Assembly (NCBI GenBank): GCA_903837135.1
Contig: CAILTK010000058.1
Location: forward strand, 62,001 to 126,000
Reading direction: 5' to 3'
Source of the DNA: an uncultured Caulobacterales bacterium
Lineage (GTDB): Bacteria > Pseudomonadota > Alphaproteobacteria > Caulobacterales > Caulobacteraceae
DNA: 64,000 nucleotides
Shown here: in pieces, positions 16,508 to 24,290 of the stretch
Layout: each line of letters opens with the position of its first letter
How positions within the stretch are numbered: the first letter of the stretch is position 1
Notes under the pieces: model-generated
What the model was told of the DNA's origin: nothing
Seen by the model: only the letters and a program-made list of their open reading frames with translations
Databases searched by the model: none
Program-made: the position numbers and the translations under genes

Positions 16508-17173
16508 TCAGGCGCCGCCTTCCGCGCCCTGACCGACGAAGGCGTCCCATCCCAGCATCGACACTCTGGCGACCAGTTCCAGGTCTTCGCGGCCGGCGCC
16601 GTCGCGGGCGAGGATCGACATTCCGCTCTGAGCGTTCTGCACGAAGCGCGCGAGACCCGCGGCATCGACGGAATCGGGCAGGTCGCCCTCGCGAACCGCG
16701 CGCTCAAAACGGGTTCGCAAGCGGTCGAACACGGCGGCGCGCGCGGCGTGCACGAGACGGCCGAGGTCCGGTTGAGCGTCGCCGCCGACCGAGGAGAGGA
16801 TGATCATGCAGCCGCGCGGAGCGTCGGCGAGAGATCCGGTCAGCGCAGCCGCGGAATCCATCAGATAGGCGTTCGCCGCCGCCCGCGCGGTCGGCGCGGC
16901 CCCGAACCGGTCCCAAACGAACCCCTCATAGTGTTCGCCGTAGTACCGCAGCGCCGCCACATACAGGTCCCTCTTCGAGCCGAAGGCGGCGTACAGGCTG
17001 GGAGCCTCGATGCCGATCGCCTCGGTGAGGTCGGCGATTGACGTCCCGTCATAGCCCTTGAGCCAGAACAGTCGGGTTGCGAGCCCCAGCGCCTCCTCGC
17101 GATCGAATACCCGCGGCCGACCGCGACCGCGCCGAGGCGCCTGGGAAGGCCCGGCGATCTCCGATTTATTCAT
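16508..17173 (-). CDS. TetR-family regulator
   Basis: The 221-residue protein opens with a basic RRGRGRPRVFDREEAL segment and a TetR helix-turn-helix (TSIADLTEAIGIEAPSLYAAFGSK). The C-terminal ligand and dimer domain contains a cysteine (RGCMIILSS), as in AcrR-type regulators of this subgroup (TetR_C_16-like or similar). It is divergent from a short-chain dehydrogenase gene, with a perfect inverted repeat in the gap, the usual arrangement for local repression of both genes. Confidence 0.92.
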   Translation of the reverse strand: MNKSEIAGPSQAPRRGRGRPRVFDREEALGLATRLFWLKGYDGTSIADLTEAIGIEAPSLYAAFGSKRDLYVAALRYYGEHYEGFVWDRFGAAPTARAAANAYLMDSAAALTGSLADAPRGCMIILSSVGGDAQPDLGRLVHAARAAVFDRLRTRFERAVREGDLPDSVDAAGLARFVQNAQSGMSILARDGAGREDLELVARVSMLGWDAFVGQGAEGGA

Positions 17174-17220
17174 GGTACGTTACATAAATCGATGGACTCG
17201 GTTTCGCAATCCGACTACGG

Positions 17221-17246
17221 ATTTGTTTAGTGTTTGATAAACAAAT
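17221..17246. promoter_or_regulatory. probable TetR operator
   Basis: ATTTGTTTA (17221-17229) and TAAACAAAT (17238-17246) are perfect 9-bp arms around an 8-bp centre. The site is in the 82-base gap between the divergent TetR and dehydrogenase genes and ends 9 bases before the dehydrogenase ATG, so a bound regulator would block its transcription. AT content is far above the surroundings. Confidence 0.75.
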
Positions 17247-17255
17247 GGATGATCG

Positions 17256-17996
17256 ATGAACGCGCTGAACGGAAAAAGAGCCCTGGTCACCGGGGGGTCG
17301 CGGGGGATCGGAGCCGCCATCGCCCTCGCGCTGGCCGACAAGGGCGCGGACGTCGCCATTACCTACGAGCGCTCGGGCGATCGCGCGGCGGCGGTTGCAC
17401 GGTCGATCGAGGAGAAAGGCCGCAAGGGGGTCGCGATCCAGGCGGACGGCGCCGACCCGAAAGCCATCGAAAGCTCCGTACGAGACGCGGTGGGCGCGCT
17501 CGGCGGCCTCGACATCCTCGTCAACAATGCCGGAATAGGACGTGCGGGCTCCGTCGCCGACATCAGCCTGGAGGACATCCAGGCGCTTCTCGACGTGAAT
17601 GTGCGGGCGCCCCTGCTGTATGCGAAAGCCGTGATCCCGCATCTCAAGGAGGGCGGCCGTATCATCACCATCGGCTCGAGCCTGGCGGAACGGGTCCCCT
17701 TCCCCGGCATGACGGCCTACGCCATGACCAAGTCGGCCCTTCTTGCGTTCACACGGGGTCTTTCGCGCGAGCTGGGTCCGCGGAACATCACCGCCAACCT
17801 CGTCCTTCCCGGCGCGATCGATACCGAGATGAATCCGGCCGATGGCCCCATGGCGGACGTGGTCCGGAGCATGGTGGCGCTCGGCCGCTACGGCCAACCC
17901 GAGGAAATCGCCGCCGCCGTCGTCTTTCTGGCGAGCCCGGCCGCCAGCCTGGTCACCGGCGCCATCATCTCCGTCGACGCCGGGGCGAACGCCTGA
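17256..17996 (+). CDS. short-chain dehydrogenase/reductase (FabG-like)
   Basis: The 246-residue classical SDR has TGGSRGIG for cofactor binding, NNAG, the catalytic Ser in TIGSSLAE, and YAMTK. The length and lack of extensions match 3-oxoacyl-ACP-reductase-like enzymes, but many such paralogues reduce other ketones. The divergent TetR regulator and the operator directly before the start indicate inducible expression, as is common for SDRs that handle toxic carbonyl or xenobiotic compounds. Substrate unknown. Confidence 0.92.
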   Translation: MNALNGKRALVTGGSRGIGAAIALALADKGADVAITYERSGDRAAAVARSIEEKGRKGVAIQADGADPKAIESSVRDAVGALGGLDILVNNAGIGRAGSVADISLEDIQALLDVNVRAPLLYAKAVIPHLKEGGRIITIGSSLAERVPFPGMTAYAMTKSALLAFTRGLSRELGPRNITANLVLPGAIDTEMNPADGPMADVVRSMVALGRYGQPEEIAAAVVFLASPAASLVTGAIISVDAGANA

Positions 17997-18130
17997 GGTC
18001 GCTCTCCAGAGGTCTGGCTGGGTGTGATGGCGGCCGACTCAGGCCGGGCCCGCCCCTCGGCTGACATTCGCCCGGATCGCCCGGGTGCGGGGTTTGTCCG
18101 GGCGCGGGGTCGTCCCGGACTCGCCGATGA

Positions 18131-18832
18131 TCAGGCGGCGGCGGTCGCCTGGTCTTCCTGCGGGTCGCGCAGCACATAGCCGCGACCCCAGACCGTTTCG
18201 ATATGGTGGGCGCCGTTGGTCGACGCCGCCAGCTTCTTGCGCAGCTTGCAGATGAAGACGTCGATGATCTTCAGCTCGGGCTCGTCCATGCCGCCGTAGA
18301 GGTGATTCAGGAACATTTCCTTGGTCAGGGTCGTACCCTTGCGCAGGGAAAGCAGCTCCAGCATCTGGTATTCCTTGCCGGTCAGGTGAACCCGGCTGCC
18401 GTTCACTTCGACGGTCTTGGCGTCGAGGTTGACCAGGATGTCGCCGGTGCGGATCACCGACTGGGCGTGACCCTTCGAGCGGCGGACCACCGCATGGATC
18501 CGCGCCACCAGCTCATCCTTGTGGAAGGGCTTGGTCATGTAGTCGTCCGCGCCGCCGCCGAAGGATTTCACCTTGGTGTCGATCTCGGCGGTGCCCGACA
18601 GAATCATGATAGGGGTGTTGATCTTCGCAACCCGCAGCTGACGGAGCACATCCATGCCGCTCATGTCAGGCAGGTTCAGGTCGAGAAGGATCAAGTCGTA
18701 GTCGTAGATCTTGCCGAGATCGACGCCCTCTTCGCCCAGGTCGGTCGTATAGACGTTGAAGCCCTCGGACTTCAGCATCAGCTCGATCGACTGCGCGGTA
18801 GCGCTGTCGTCCTCGATCAATAGAACCCGCAT
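18131..18832 (-). CDS. ctrA: cell-cycle transcriptional regulator CtrA
   Basis: This OmpR-type response regulator of 233 residues begins [18 protein letters not shown], with the phospho-acceptor in [10 protein letters not shown] (Asp51) and the receiver Lys in MTKPF. The DNA-binding domain has the CtrA signature [15 protein letters not shown] and [14 protein letters not shown] and ends in a short Ala-rich tail ending in AAA, which in Caulobacter serves as part of the ClpXP proteolysis signal. CtrA controls DNA replication initiation, division and polar development. AGGAGG precedes the ATG; the frame is open further to 18877. It is convergent with the SDR gene. Confidence 0.98.
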   Translation of the reverse strand: MRVLLIEDDSATAQSIELMLKSEGFNVYTTDLGEEGVDLGKIYDYDLILLDLNLPDMSGMDVLRQLRVAKINTPIMILSGTAEIDTKVKSFGGGADDYMTKPFHKDELVARIHAVVRRSKGHAQSVIRTGDILVNLDAKTVEVNGSRVHLTGKEYQMLELLSLRKGTTLTKEMFLNHLYGGMDEPELKIIDVFICKLRKKLAASTNGAHHIETVWGRGYVLRDPQEDQATAAA

Positions 18833-18985
18833 TGACCCCTCCTGGCGCGCGCCAAATCCCGTGGGCGGAGACCGCAAAATGCGACCGCCAATCCCGTTCC
18901 CCGCAACGCTAGGCCACGAGTCACTTAAGTTTCGTTAATGGTAAATCCGATGGCCGAATCAGTAGAACGATTTGGAGTCGCGCTT
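18833..18985 (-). promoter_or_regulatory. ctrA upstream region with GANTC sites and CtrA-like box
   Basis: Three CcrM methylation sites (GANTC) lie in 62 bases: GAGTC 18918-18922, GAATC 18956-18960 and GAGTC 18975-18979. Two TTAA motifs (18925-18928 and 18935-18938) are separated by 6 bases, close to the canonical CtrA box TTAA-N7-TTAA. In Caulobacter the ctrA P1 promoter is controlled by GcrA and GANTC methylation and P2 by CtrA itself. Transcription start sites cannot be fixed here. Confidence 0.7.
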
Positions 18986-18997
18986 CAAGCTTCACCG

Positions 18998-19825
18998 TTA
19001 TCTATTCGTTTCGACGGCCGTGCGGCGGTTCGACTCAGGGGTGTGCAGCTCGGTCAGCCATCCCGCCTGCCGGAGAAGGGCGATCGACTTCCGGCTGACC
19101 GGCGCCTCGAGATCGTTGACTAATTTCAGTTTCAGGTTGCGGCCGTCCTGCACGACGCCGGTCACCGCGCACCGCGCCACCCACCACGAGCGATGCACCT
19201 GCAAGCCTTCCGCGCCGAGTTCGGCCATGGCCGCCTTCAGCGGCATCAGGATCAACTCTGAGCCGCGGTCGGTGTAGGCGCGCACATAGTGGTCTTCCAT
19301 GCGCAGGCAGAGCAGGGCGCGGCCGAGCCGCGGCGGCAGCCGGTCAAGAAAGGCTGACGGCGCATCGCCGGCCGGCCGCGCCTTTCCGTCCCCGGCCGGC
19401 GACGCCGGCTGCGACGGAAAGGCGCGGCGGGTCCAGAGGGCCAGTCCGCTGAGCGGCAGGCCGAGCACCACCGCCTGGCCGTACCAGTCGATCGGCCGCA
19501 TGTGCGGGCCCACCCGGGGCCAGAGACCGACCACCACCGCGGCGCTCATCAGGCTCACCGGCGCGGCGATCACCAGCACCGCGAGCGGCGCGGTGAACCA
19601 GGCCGGCTGGCCGAGCCGGGCGCCGAGGGCCAGCGCCAGCCTGAGCAGTGGAACGTAGATGAGGACTCCGGCCACCATCATCCCGACCCAGAAGGCGATG
19701 CGGACGCCGACCGTATCGTTGAAATAGGTGCCGAACGGCCCGACCAGGCCGAAGAAGACCCCGACCGCGACCGCGCCCAGCAGTTCGCGCCGCCACTCCC
19801 GCACATCGCCGATCAGGACGCCCAT
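18998..19825 (-). CDS. membrane-bound LytTR-family regulator
   Basis: The 275-residue protein has four hydrophobic helices in the first 150 residues, followed by a linker rich in Pro and Ala and a LytTR DNA-binding domain (about residues 175-265) containing RMEDHYVRAYTDRG, the QVHRSWWVAR strand-turn and GRNLKLKL. Such membrane LytTR proteins lack a receiver and are thought to sense a membrane-linked signal. AAGGGG precedes the ATG. It lies upstream of ctrA on the same strand, so read-through into the ctrA promoter region is possible. Targets are unknown. Confidence 0.88.
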   Translation of the reverse strand: MGVLIGDVREWRRELLGAVAVGVFFGLVGPFGTYFNDTVGVRIAFWVGMMVAGVLIYVPLLRLALALGARLGQPAWFTAPLAVLVIAAPVSLMSAAVVVGLWPRVGPHMRPIDWYGQAVVLGLPLSGLALWTRRAFPSQPASPAGDGKARPAGDAPSAFLDRLPPRLGRALLCLRMEDHYVRAYTDRGSELILMPLKAAMAELGAEGLQVHRSWWVARCAVTGVVQDGRNLKLKLVNDLEAPVSRKSIALLRQAGWLTELHTPESNRRTAVETNR

Positions 19826-19944
19826 GGCCCCTTATAGCGCGGCTCGCCGGCTCGCGAACCCATTCGCCCATTCGCGCAATCCCGGTGGCCCCGATCCTGG
19901 CGGGAGGCCACGACGAAGCGATCAGTCACGGAGCCCAACGCCTC

Positions 19945-20934
19945 ATGTCCCTCCTTCGTCTCCTCGTCGCCGCCGCCTGCGCGCTCGGCCTGGCGGCCGC
20001 CGCCCACGCCGAGCCGGCCGTCGGCTATCAGCATCTGTCGATCCCCGACCCGCAGGGGCCGCCCGTGGAGATCGGCGTCTGGTATCCCACCGACGCCGCG
20101 CCGAAACTCGGCGCGGTGGAGCTGTTCCAAACCCCCCTGGCGACCGATGCGGCGGCGACGCCCGGCGTCCACCCCCTGGTGGTCATCTCCCACGGCAACG
20201 GCGGGAGCTTCGGGTCGCATATCGACACGGCCCTCGCCCTGGCCCGCGCCGGCTATGTGGCCGCCGCCCTTACCCACACCGGCGACAACTACCGCGACCA
20301 GAGCCGGGCCGTGAACATGGCCAACCGGCCGCGCCAGCTCAAACTGCTGACCGATTACATGCTGACCGGCTGGCCGCAGCACGCCGCGATCGATCCGGCG
20401 CGCATCGGCGCCTTCGGCTTCTCGTCGGGCGGTTTCACCGTGCTGGTGGACGCCGGGGGCGAGCCGGACCTGGCGAAGGTCCGGCAGCACTGCGCCGACC
20501 ACCCCGCCTATTACGACTGCGCCCTGGTGGCGCGCTTTCCCGGCGCCCTGGACCGTCTGGTCGCGACCCAGGTCTGGACCCATGATGCGCGCCTGAAAGC
20601 GGTGGTCGTCGCCGCGCCGGCCCTGGGGTTCACCTTCGGCAGGCCCGGCCTGGCCGGCGTCACCCTGCCGCTGCAGCTCTGGCGCGCCGAGTTCGACCGC
20701 GTCCTGCCCCAGCCCGATTACGCCGAGGCGGTGGACCAAGACCTGCCCGTCGCCCCCGACTACCGGCTGGTCGCCAACGCCGACCATTTCGACTTCCTGG
20801 CGCCCTGCTCAGACGCCCTGCGCAAGGCGGCGCCGGCGATCTGCGTCAGCCGCCCAGGGTTCGATCGCGAGGCCTTCCACGCGGATTTCGACAAGGCGGT
20901 GGTGGCGTTTTTCGACGCGAACCTGAAGCGGTAG
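19945..20934 (+). CDS. secreted alpha/beta hydrolase (dienelactone hydrolase / PAF-acetylhydrolase-like)
   Basis: The 329-residue product has a signal peptide cut near AHA. The hydrolase core has VISHGNGGS at the oxyanion region, the nucleophile elbow GFSSGG, and a late His in NADHFDFL. The VGYQHLSIPDPQG opening with a GVWYPT strand is characteristic of the predicted dienelactone-hydrolase-like family that includes lipase and PAF acetylhydrolase relatives. Four cysteines may make disulfides. The frame extends to 19885, but Met at 19945 begins the signal peptide. It probably hydrolyses an ester in the periplasm; substrate unknown. Confidence 0.87.
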   Translation: MSLLRLLVAAACALGLAAAAHAEPAVGYQHLSIPDPQGPPVEIGVWYPTDAAPKLGAVELFQTPLATDAAATPGVHPLVVISHGNGGSFGSHIDTALALARAGYVAAALTHTGDNYRDQSRAVNMANRPRQLKLLTDYMLTGWPQHAAIDPARIGAFGFSSGGFTVLVDAGGEPDLAKVRQHCADHPAYYDCALVARFPGALDRLVATQVWTHDARLKAVVVAAPALGFTFGRPGLAGVTLPLQLWRAEFDRVLPQPDYAEAVDQDLPVAPDYRLVANADHFDFLAPCSDALRKAAPAICVSRPGFDREAFHADFDKAVVAFFDANLKR

Positions 20935-20978
20935 ACGCCTTGCCCCTATCCGCTCAGTGATGCGTCGACGGGCATCCA

Positions 20979-22037
20979 TCAAGCCTGGGCCGCCGCCAAC
21001 TCGGCCTTCAAGGTCGCCATCAACGCCGCCGCGGGCATCGGCCGGGACAGGGGCGCCGCCTGCCCGGCCCACTGGGCGCCCCAGCCGTAATCGCCCCGGG
21101 CCTTGGCGGCGGCGTTCAGCGCCTTGCCCGCGTCGTAGGCGATCGGATAGGCGGGAATCCGATCGTGAACGCCGTCGCTCAACGCGGTGAAGCGGTTGGC
21201 CAGCGAGCGGGCCGGGCGGCCGGAGATGGCGCGGGTCATGACCGTATGCCGCGCGGGCTCGCCGGCCAGCGCGGCGCGGTGGCCCTGGTCGGCGTCGCTC
21301 TCCTCGCAGGCGATGAAGGCGGTGCCGAGCTGGGCCGCGGCGGCGCCCAGCGCCAGGGCGGCGGCGATCCCGGCGCCGTCCATGATCCCGCCCGCCGCGA
21401 CCACCGGAATGTCGAGGTCGCGCACCAGCAGGCGGGTCAGGGCGAAGGTCCCGAGCTGGTCGTCGGGCGCGTCGGGATCGAACACGCCGCGATGGCCGCC
21501 GGCCTCCCAGCCCTGGGCGACCACGGCGTCGCAGCCGGCCGCCTGCGCCAACCGGCCTTCGACGACGTTGGTGGCGGAGGCCAGCAGCACCGCGCCGGTC
21601 CGCCTGAGCGCGGCGATGGTCGCAGGCGGCGGCAGGCCGAAGTGGAAGCTGATCACCGGCGGCCGGGTCTCGAGCAGAAGGTCCAGCATGGGCGGGTCGG
21701 CCAGGAAGCTGGTGTAGATCTCGGCCAGCGCAGCCGGCGGCTCCGCGCCATAGCGGGCGAACGCGGGCCGCAGCCGTTCGATCCAGGCCGCCTGTTTCGC
21801 GGCGTCCGCCTTGGCCGGCTGATGGCAGAACAGGTTGACGTTGAACGCCCGCACGGTGCGCTGGCGTACGGCGTCGATCATGCCGCGCGCCCGCTCCGCC
21901 CCGGCCGCCCCGACGCCGATCGACCCCAGGCCGCCGGCCTCCGACACCGCCGCCGCCAGAGCCGGCGTGGAGGTTCCGGCCATGGGCGCCTGGATGATCG
22001 GCGCCTCCAGGCCCAATCGCTCCAGAAGGCCGGTCAT
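20979..22037 (-). CDS. nitronate monooxygenase (NPD-type flavoprotein)
   Basis: The 352-residue TIM-barrel protein has the FMN-binding features of the nitronate monooxygenase/2-nitropropane dioxygenase family: IIQAPMAGTSTP at the start, VNLFCH, SFHFGLP, the QGWEAGGHRG motif with the catalytic His, and AAGGIMDG. Members oxidise propionate-3-nitronate or nitroalkanes to carbonyl compounds with nitrite release. Its ATG overlaps the stop of the upstream DUF1254 gene by 4 bases, so translation is coupled. Related barrels include enoyl-ACP reductase FabK, but the GG(H)RG context favours the monooxygenase. Confidence 0.9.
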   Translation of the reverse strand: MTGLLERLGLEAPIIQAPMAGTSTPALAAAVSEAGGLGSIGVGAAGAERARGMIDAVRQRTVRAFNVNLFCHQPAKADAAKQAAWIERLRPAFARYGAEPPAALAEIYTSFLADPPMLDLLLETRPPVISFHFGLPPPATIAALRRTGAVLLASATNVVEGRLAQAAGCDAVVAQGWEAGGHRGVFDPDAPDDQLGTFALTRLLVRDLDIPVVAAGGIMDGAGIAAALALGAAAAQLGTAFIACEESDADQGHRAALAGEPARHTVMTRAISGRPARSLANRFTALSDGVHDRIPAYPIAYDAGKALNAAAKARGDYGWGAQWAGQAAPLSRPMPAAALMATLKAELAAAQA

Positions 22038-23350
22038 GCGGCTTCGATCCTTGGCGGGGTCCAGGCGCGCGAAATGGCGGCCGGCCGCGGCAGGTAGAGG
22101 CGCAGCACCATCGAATAGGGGCCCTTGGCGGGCGCCGGTAGCCAGTTGGCCGTGCGCGCGCCGCCGGGATCGCTGCGGGAGATCCATAGGCTCAGCCCCC
22201 CGTCGCGATCGCGGACCAGGCCGGGCGTCCGGTCGCCGATGGCGTAGCGGTCGATCCGATTGGCGGCCATGAAGAACTGGCCGTCGGCCGTGGCCTCGTA
22301 CATCGTCAGAGACCAGAAGGCGTCCACCGGCGGCGTCTGGTCCGCGCCGAAGCGCAGGCGATAGAGGCCCTCGCCGTCGAACAGCCGCCGGCCGTTCGGC
22401 GCCAGGGCGGTGAGGTACATCGCCTCCTCGGGCGGCAGGGCCGCCAGCCCGCCCAGGGCCACGCGCGCGCGGCCAAGGTAGTCCTGGAAGAAGGCTCCGG
22501 TGTCGGCGGGTTGGAACAGCCAGCCGTCCTTCGCGTCCGCGCCCAGACCGACGCCCCCCAGGCCGACTCCCTTGACCAGAGCGATGGCGTCGGCGACGCC
22601 GGCGGCGACCTCGGCCTGCTGGGCGAGGGTGAAGCGCCCGGGATCGAACGCCTCGAGGCCCAGCGGCGCGATCCGCCGAAGGACGGCGCGGTCGGTGGCC
22701 GGCGGCGGGGTCTCCGCCAGAAGCGCGGACGCCGCCCTGAAGTAATCCTGCCAGGGGCCGTCGCGCCGCGCGCCCTTCGCGGCCACACCCGCCGGCCCCC
22801 CCTCCACGCGATAGCCGCCCAGCACCGCCCGGGCGGCGTCGAGGTCGGCGGGGCCGTTCACCACCACCCGCGCCAGCGCCCACACCCACGGCGTCGGCGA
22901 ACGCAGGGCGTTGCCCGGCGCGGCCTCGTCCGGGCCGACCAGGGTGAACCGGCCGCCCTCGGGGCCGGTGGTGCGCGTGCCGAGGACGGCGAAGTTGTCG
23001 CTCCACATGTCCATCAGCGCGAAGGAGGCGTAGCGCGCGCCGAGGTCCGGCTGGACCAGCGTGACCGGCCCCTTCGACAGGTCGATGAAGGCGGAGGCGT
23101 AGACGGTGTCGTTGTTGGGGGTGGTGACCGTCCGGGCTTCCGGGCCCGCCAGCGCGCGTTGCGGATAGAAGGCGTTGGCGCGGGCGCCGAGGCCGAGGAT
23201 CCGCGCCCGCACATTGGCGATCTCGTTGAGCGGGAGGGTATAGATCCAGGCCTCCCGCGCCGCGTCGCGCAGGGCCGGGCCGCCCTCAGCCCTCGCCACG
23301 CCGGCGCCCAGCAGCGCCGCCCCGCAGGTGAGCAAGTCCCGCCGCCGCAT
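22034..23350 (-). CDS. DUF1254/DUF1214-domain exported protein
   Basis: The 438-residue protein begins MRRRDLLTCGAALLGAGVARA, a twin-arginine-like signal peptide, followed by a DUF1254 domain (residues about 30-190, with TVTTPNNDTVYASAF and SFALMDMWSDN) and a DUF1214 domain (about 300-438, with DAFWSLTMYEA and RSDPGG). These paired domains are common in Proteobacteria; the biochemical function is not established. AGGAGG sits at 23356-23361. It is the first gene of an operon with nitronate monooxygenase. Four near-identical 15-16 bp repeats lie directly upstream of the ribosome-binding site. Confidence 0.88.
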   Translation of the reverse strand: MRRRDLLTCGAALLGAGVARAEGGPALRDAAREAWIYTLPLNEIANVRARILGLGARANAFYPQRALAGPEARTVTTPNNDTVYASAFIDLSKGPVTLVQPDLGARYASFALMDMWSDNFAVLGTRTTGPEGGRFTLVGPDEAAPGNALRSPTPWVWALARVVVNGPADLDAARAVLGGYRVEGGPAGVAAKGARRDGPWQDYFRAASALLAETPPPATDRAVLRRIAPLGLEAFDPGRFTLAQQAEVAAGVADAIALVKGVGLGGVGLGADAKDGWLFQPADTGAFFQDYLGRARVALGGLAALPPEEAMYLTALAPNGRRLFDGEGLYRLRFGADQTPPVDAFWSLTMYEATADGQFFMAANRIDRYAIGDRTPGLVRDRDGGLSLWISRSDPGGARTANWLPAPAKGPYSMVLRLYLPRPAAISRAWTPPRIEAA

Positions 23351-23359
23351 CCCGACCTC

Positions 23360-23421
23360 CTGTTCTTGGTTGGCCTGTTCTTGGTTTGGCCTGTTCTTGG
23401 TTTGGCCGGTTCTTCGTTGGC
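23360..23421. repeat. four tandem 15-16 bp units upstream of the DUF1254 gene
   Basis: Units CTGTTCTTGGTTGGC (23360-23374), CTGTTCTTGGTTTGGC (23375-23390 and 23391-23406) and CGGTTCTTCGTTGGC (23407-23421) follow one another without gaps. They lie in the 5-prime untranslated or promoter region of the minus-strand operon and could bind a regulator cooperatively or vary in number. Confidence 0.8.
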
Positions 23422-23555
23422 CCGACTATGGGCGGCGCCAGCGGAACCGTAAAGCGTGGGCGCGGTTGTAAGCGGAGCCGTCGTTGAGTCGATCCCGCGC
23501 TTTCCCTGCGGCGACGGCGGGTTCATCATCGCACAGCCAAGCTTGGGGTTCCGCC

Positions 23556-24194
23556 ATGTCGACGCGTCCGCTTCTGTTCAGCTTCGCCCTTGGGCTCGTG
23601 CTCGTCGGCGTCGCCGGCTGCGGCAAGCCCCAGCCCGGCAATGCGGTCGCCGCCACGACCACCACGACGACCACGGCCACAACCACCCCCGCGGCGACGC
23701 CCTACCCCGGCGCCCCCCTGGCCGCACCACTGCCGCCGCCCGACCCGTGTCCGTCGATCGGCACTCTGGCCGAGGCCAAGGGGCCCATCGCCCTGAACGG
23801 CGCGCGCATGGTCCGCCTGAACACCGTGTGCACGGCCAACGACATGACGGCGCACCTGCGCACCTTCGGCGAGGGGACGCGCTTCATCCTCGTCGCCGAC
23901 GACCTTCGCGCCGGCGTGCAGCCGGGCGCCCTGTTCGAACTGCGGCTCGGCCCGCCCACCACCGGCGAAGCGGCGGTGATCGGCACCATCAACTTCTACG
24001 CCGCCCAACGCCCGACCGGCATGGGCCAGCCGCACAGCATCAGTTTCGACGTGACCGGTCAGGTGCAGTCGCTGGCCGTCTCCGGCTGGCCGACGCAGGG
24101 CCTCGGAGTGGCCGTCGCCCCCTCGGGGCCGGTGGCGCCGGGCGCGGACGCCACCGTCGGCGCGATCCGTCTGGTGGCCCAGGCCCCGCGATGA
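23556..24194 (+). CDS. lipoprotein related to the C-terminal domain of the adjacent tyrosinase
   Basis: The 212-residue product has a lipoprotein signal peptide (lipobox VAGC, Cys22) followed by a Thr/Ala/Pro-rich linker. The globular part contains RFILVADDLRAGVQPGALFEL, GTINFYAAQ and a SISFDVTGQ strand, matching in order the C-terminal region of the tyrosinase encoded next (KVFLVLSNLSTDIQPGVIYEI, GALSFFSAM, SFDITAL). This domain is of the type found after plant and bacterial polyphenol oxidases (KFDV-like). In those enzymes it can shield the copper site, so this lipoprotein may be a separate chaperone or inhibitor; that is inference. The frame opens earlier, but 23556 starts the signal peptide. 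Confidence 0.8.
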   Translation: MSTRPLLFSFALGLVLVGVAGCGKPQPGNAVAATTTTTTTATTTPAATPYPGAPLAAPLPPPDPCPSIGTLAEAKGPIALNGARMVRLNTVCTANDMTAHLRTFGEGTRFILVADDLRAGVQPGALFELRLGPPTTGEAAVIGTINFYAAQRPTGMGQPHSISFDVTGQVQSLAVSGWPTQGLGVAVAPSGPVAPGADATVGAIRLVAQAPR

Positions 24195-24290
24195 CCCGGC
24201 CGCTGAAGTTATCCCCCCACAGACGAGCCGCGTTGGGCTGAACCCGCCGCGGTGTTAACCTCGGCCGGAATGGGGACCGGGGGGTCTGTC

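Noticed and set aside
24205-24222. DnaA-box-like TTATCCCCCCACA
   Set aside because: It has two extra C bases compared with TTATCCACA and no cluster or AT-rich region; not an origin.
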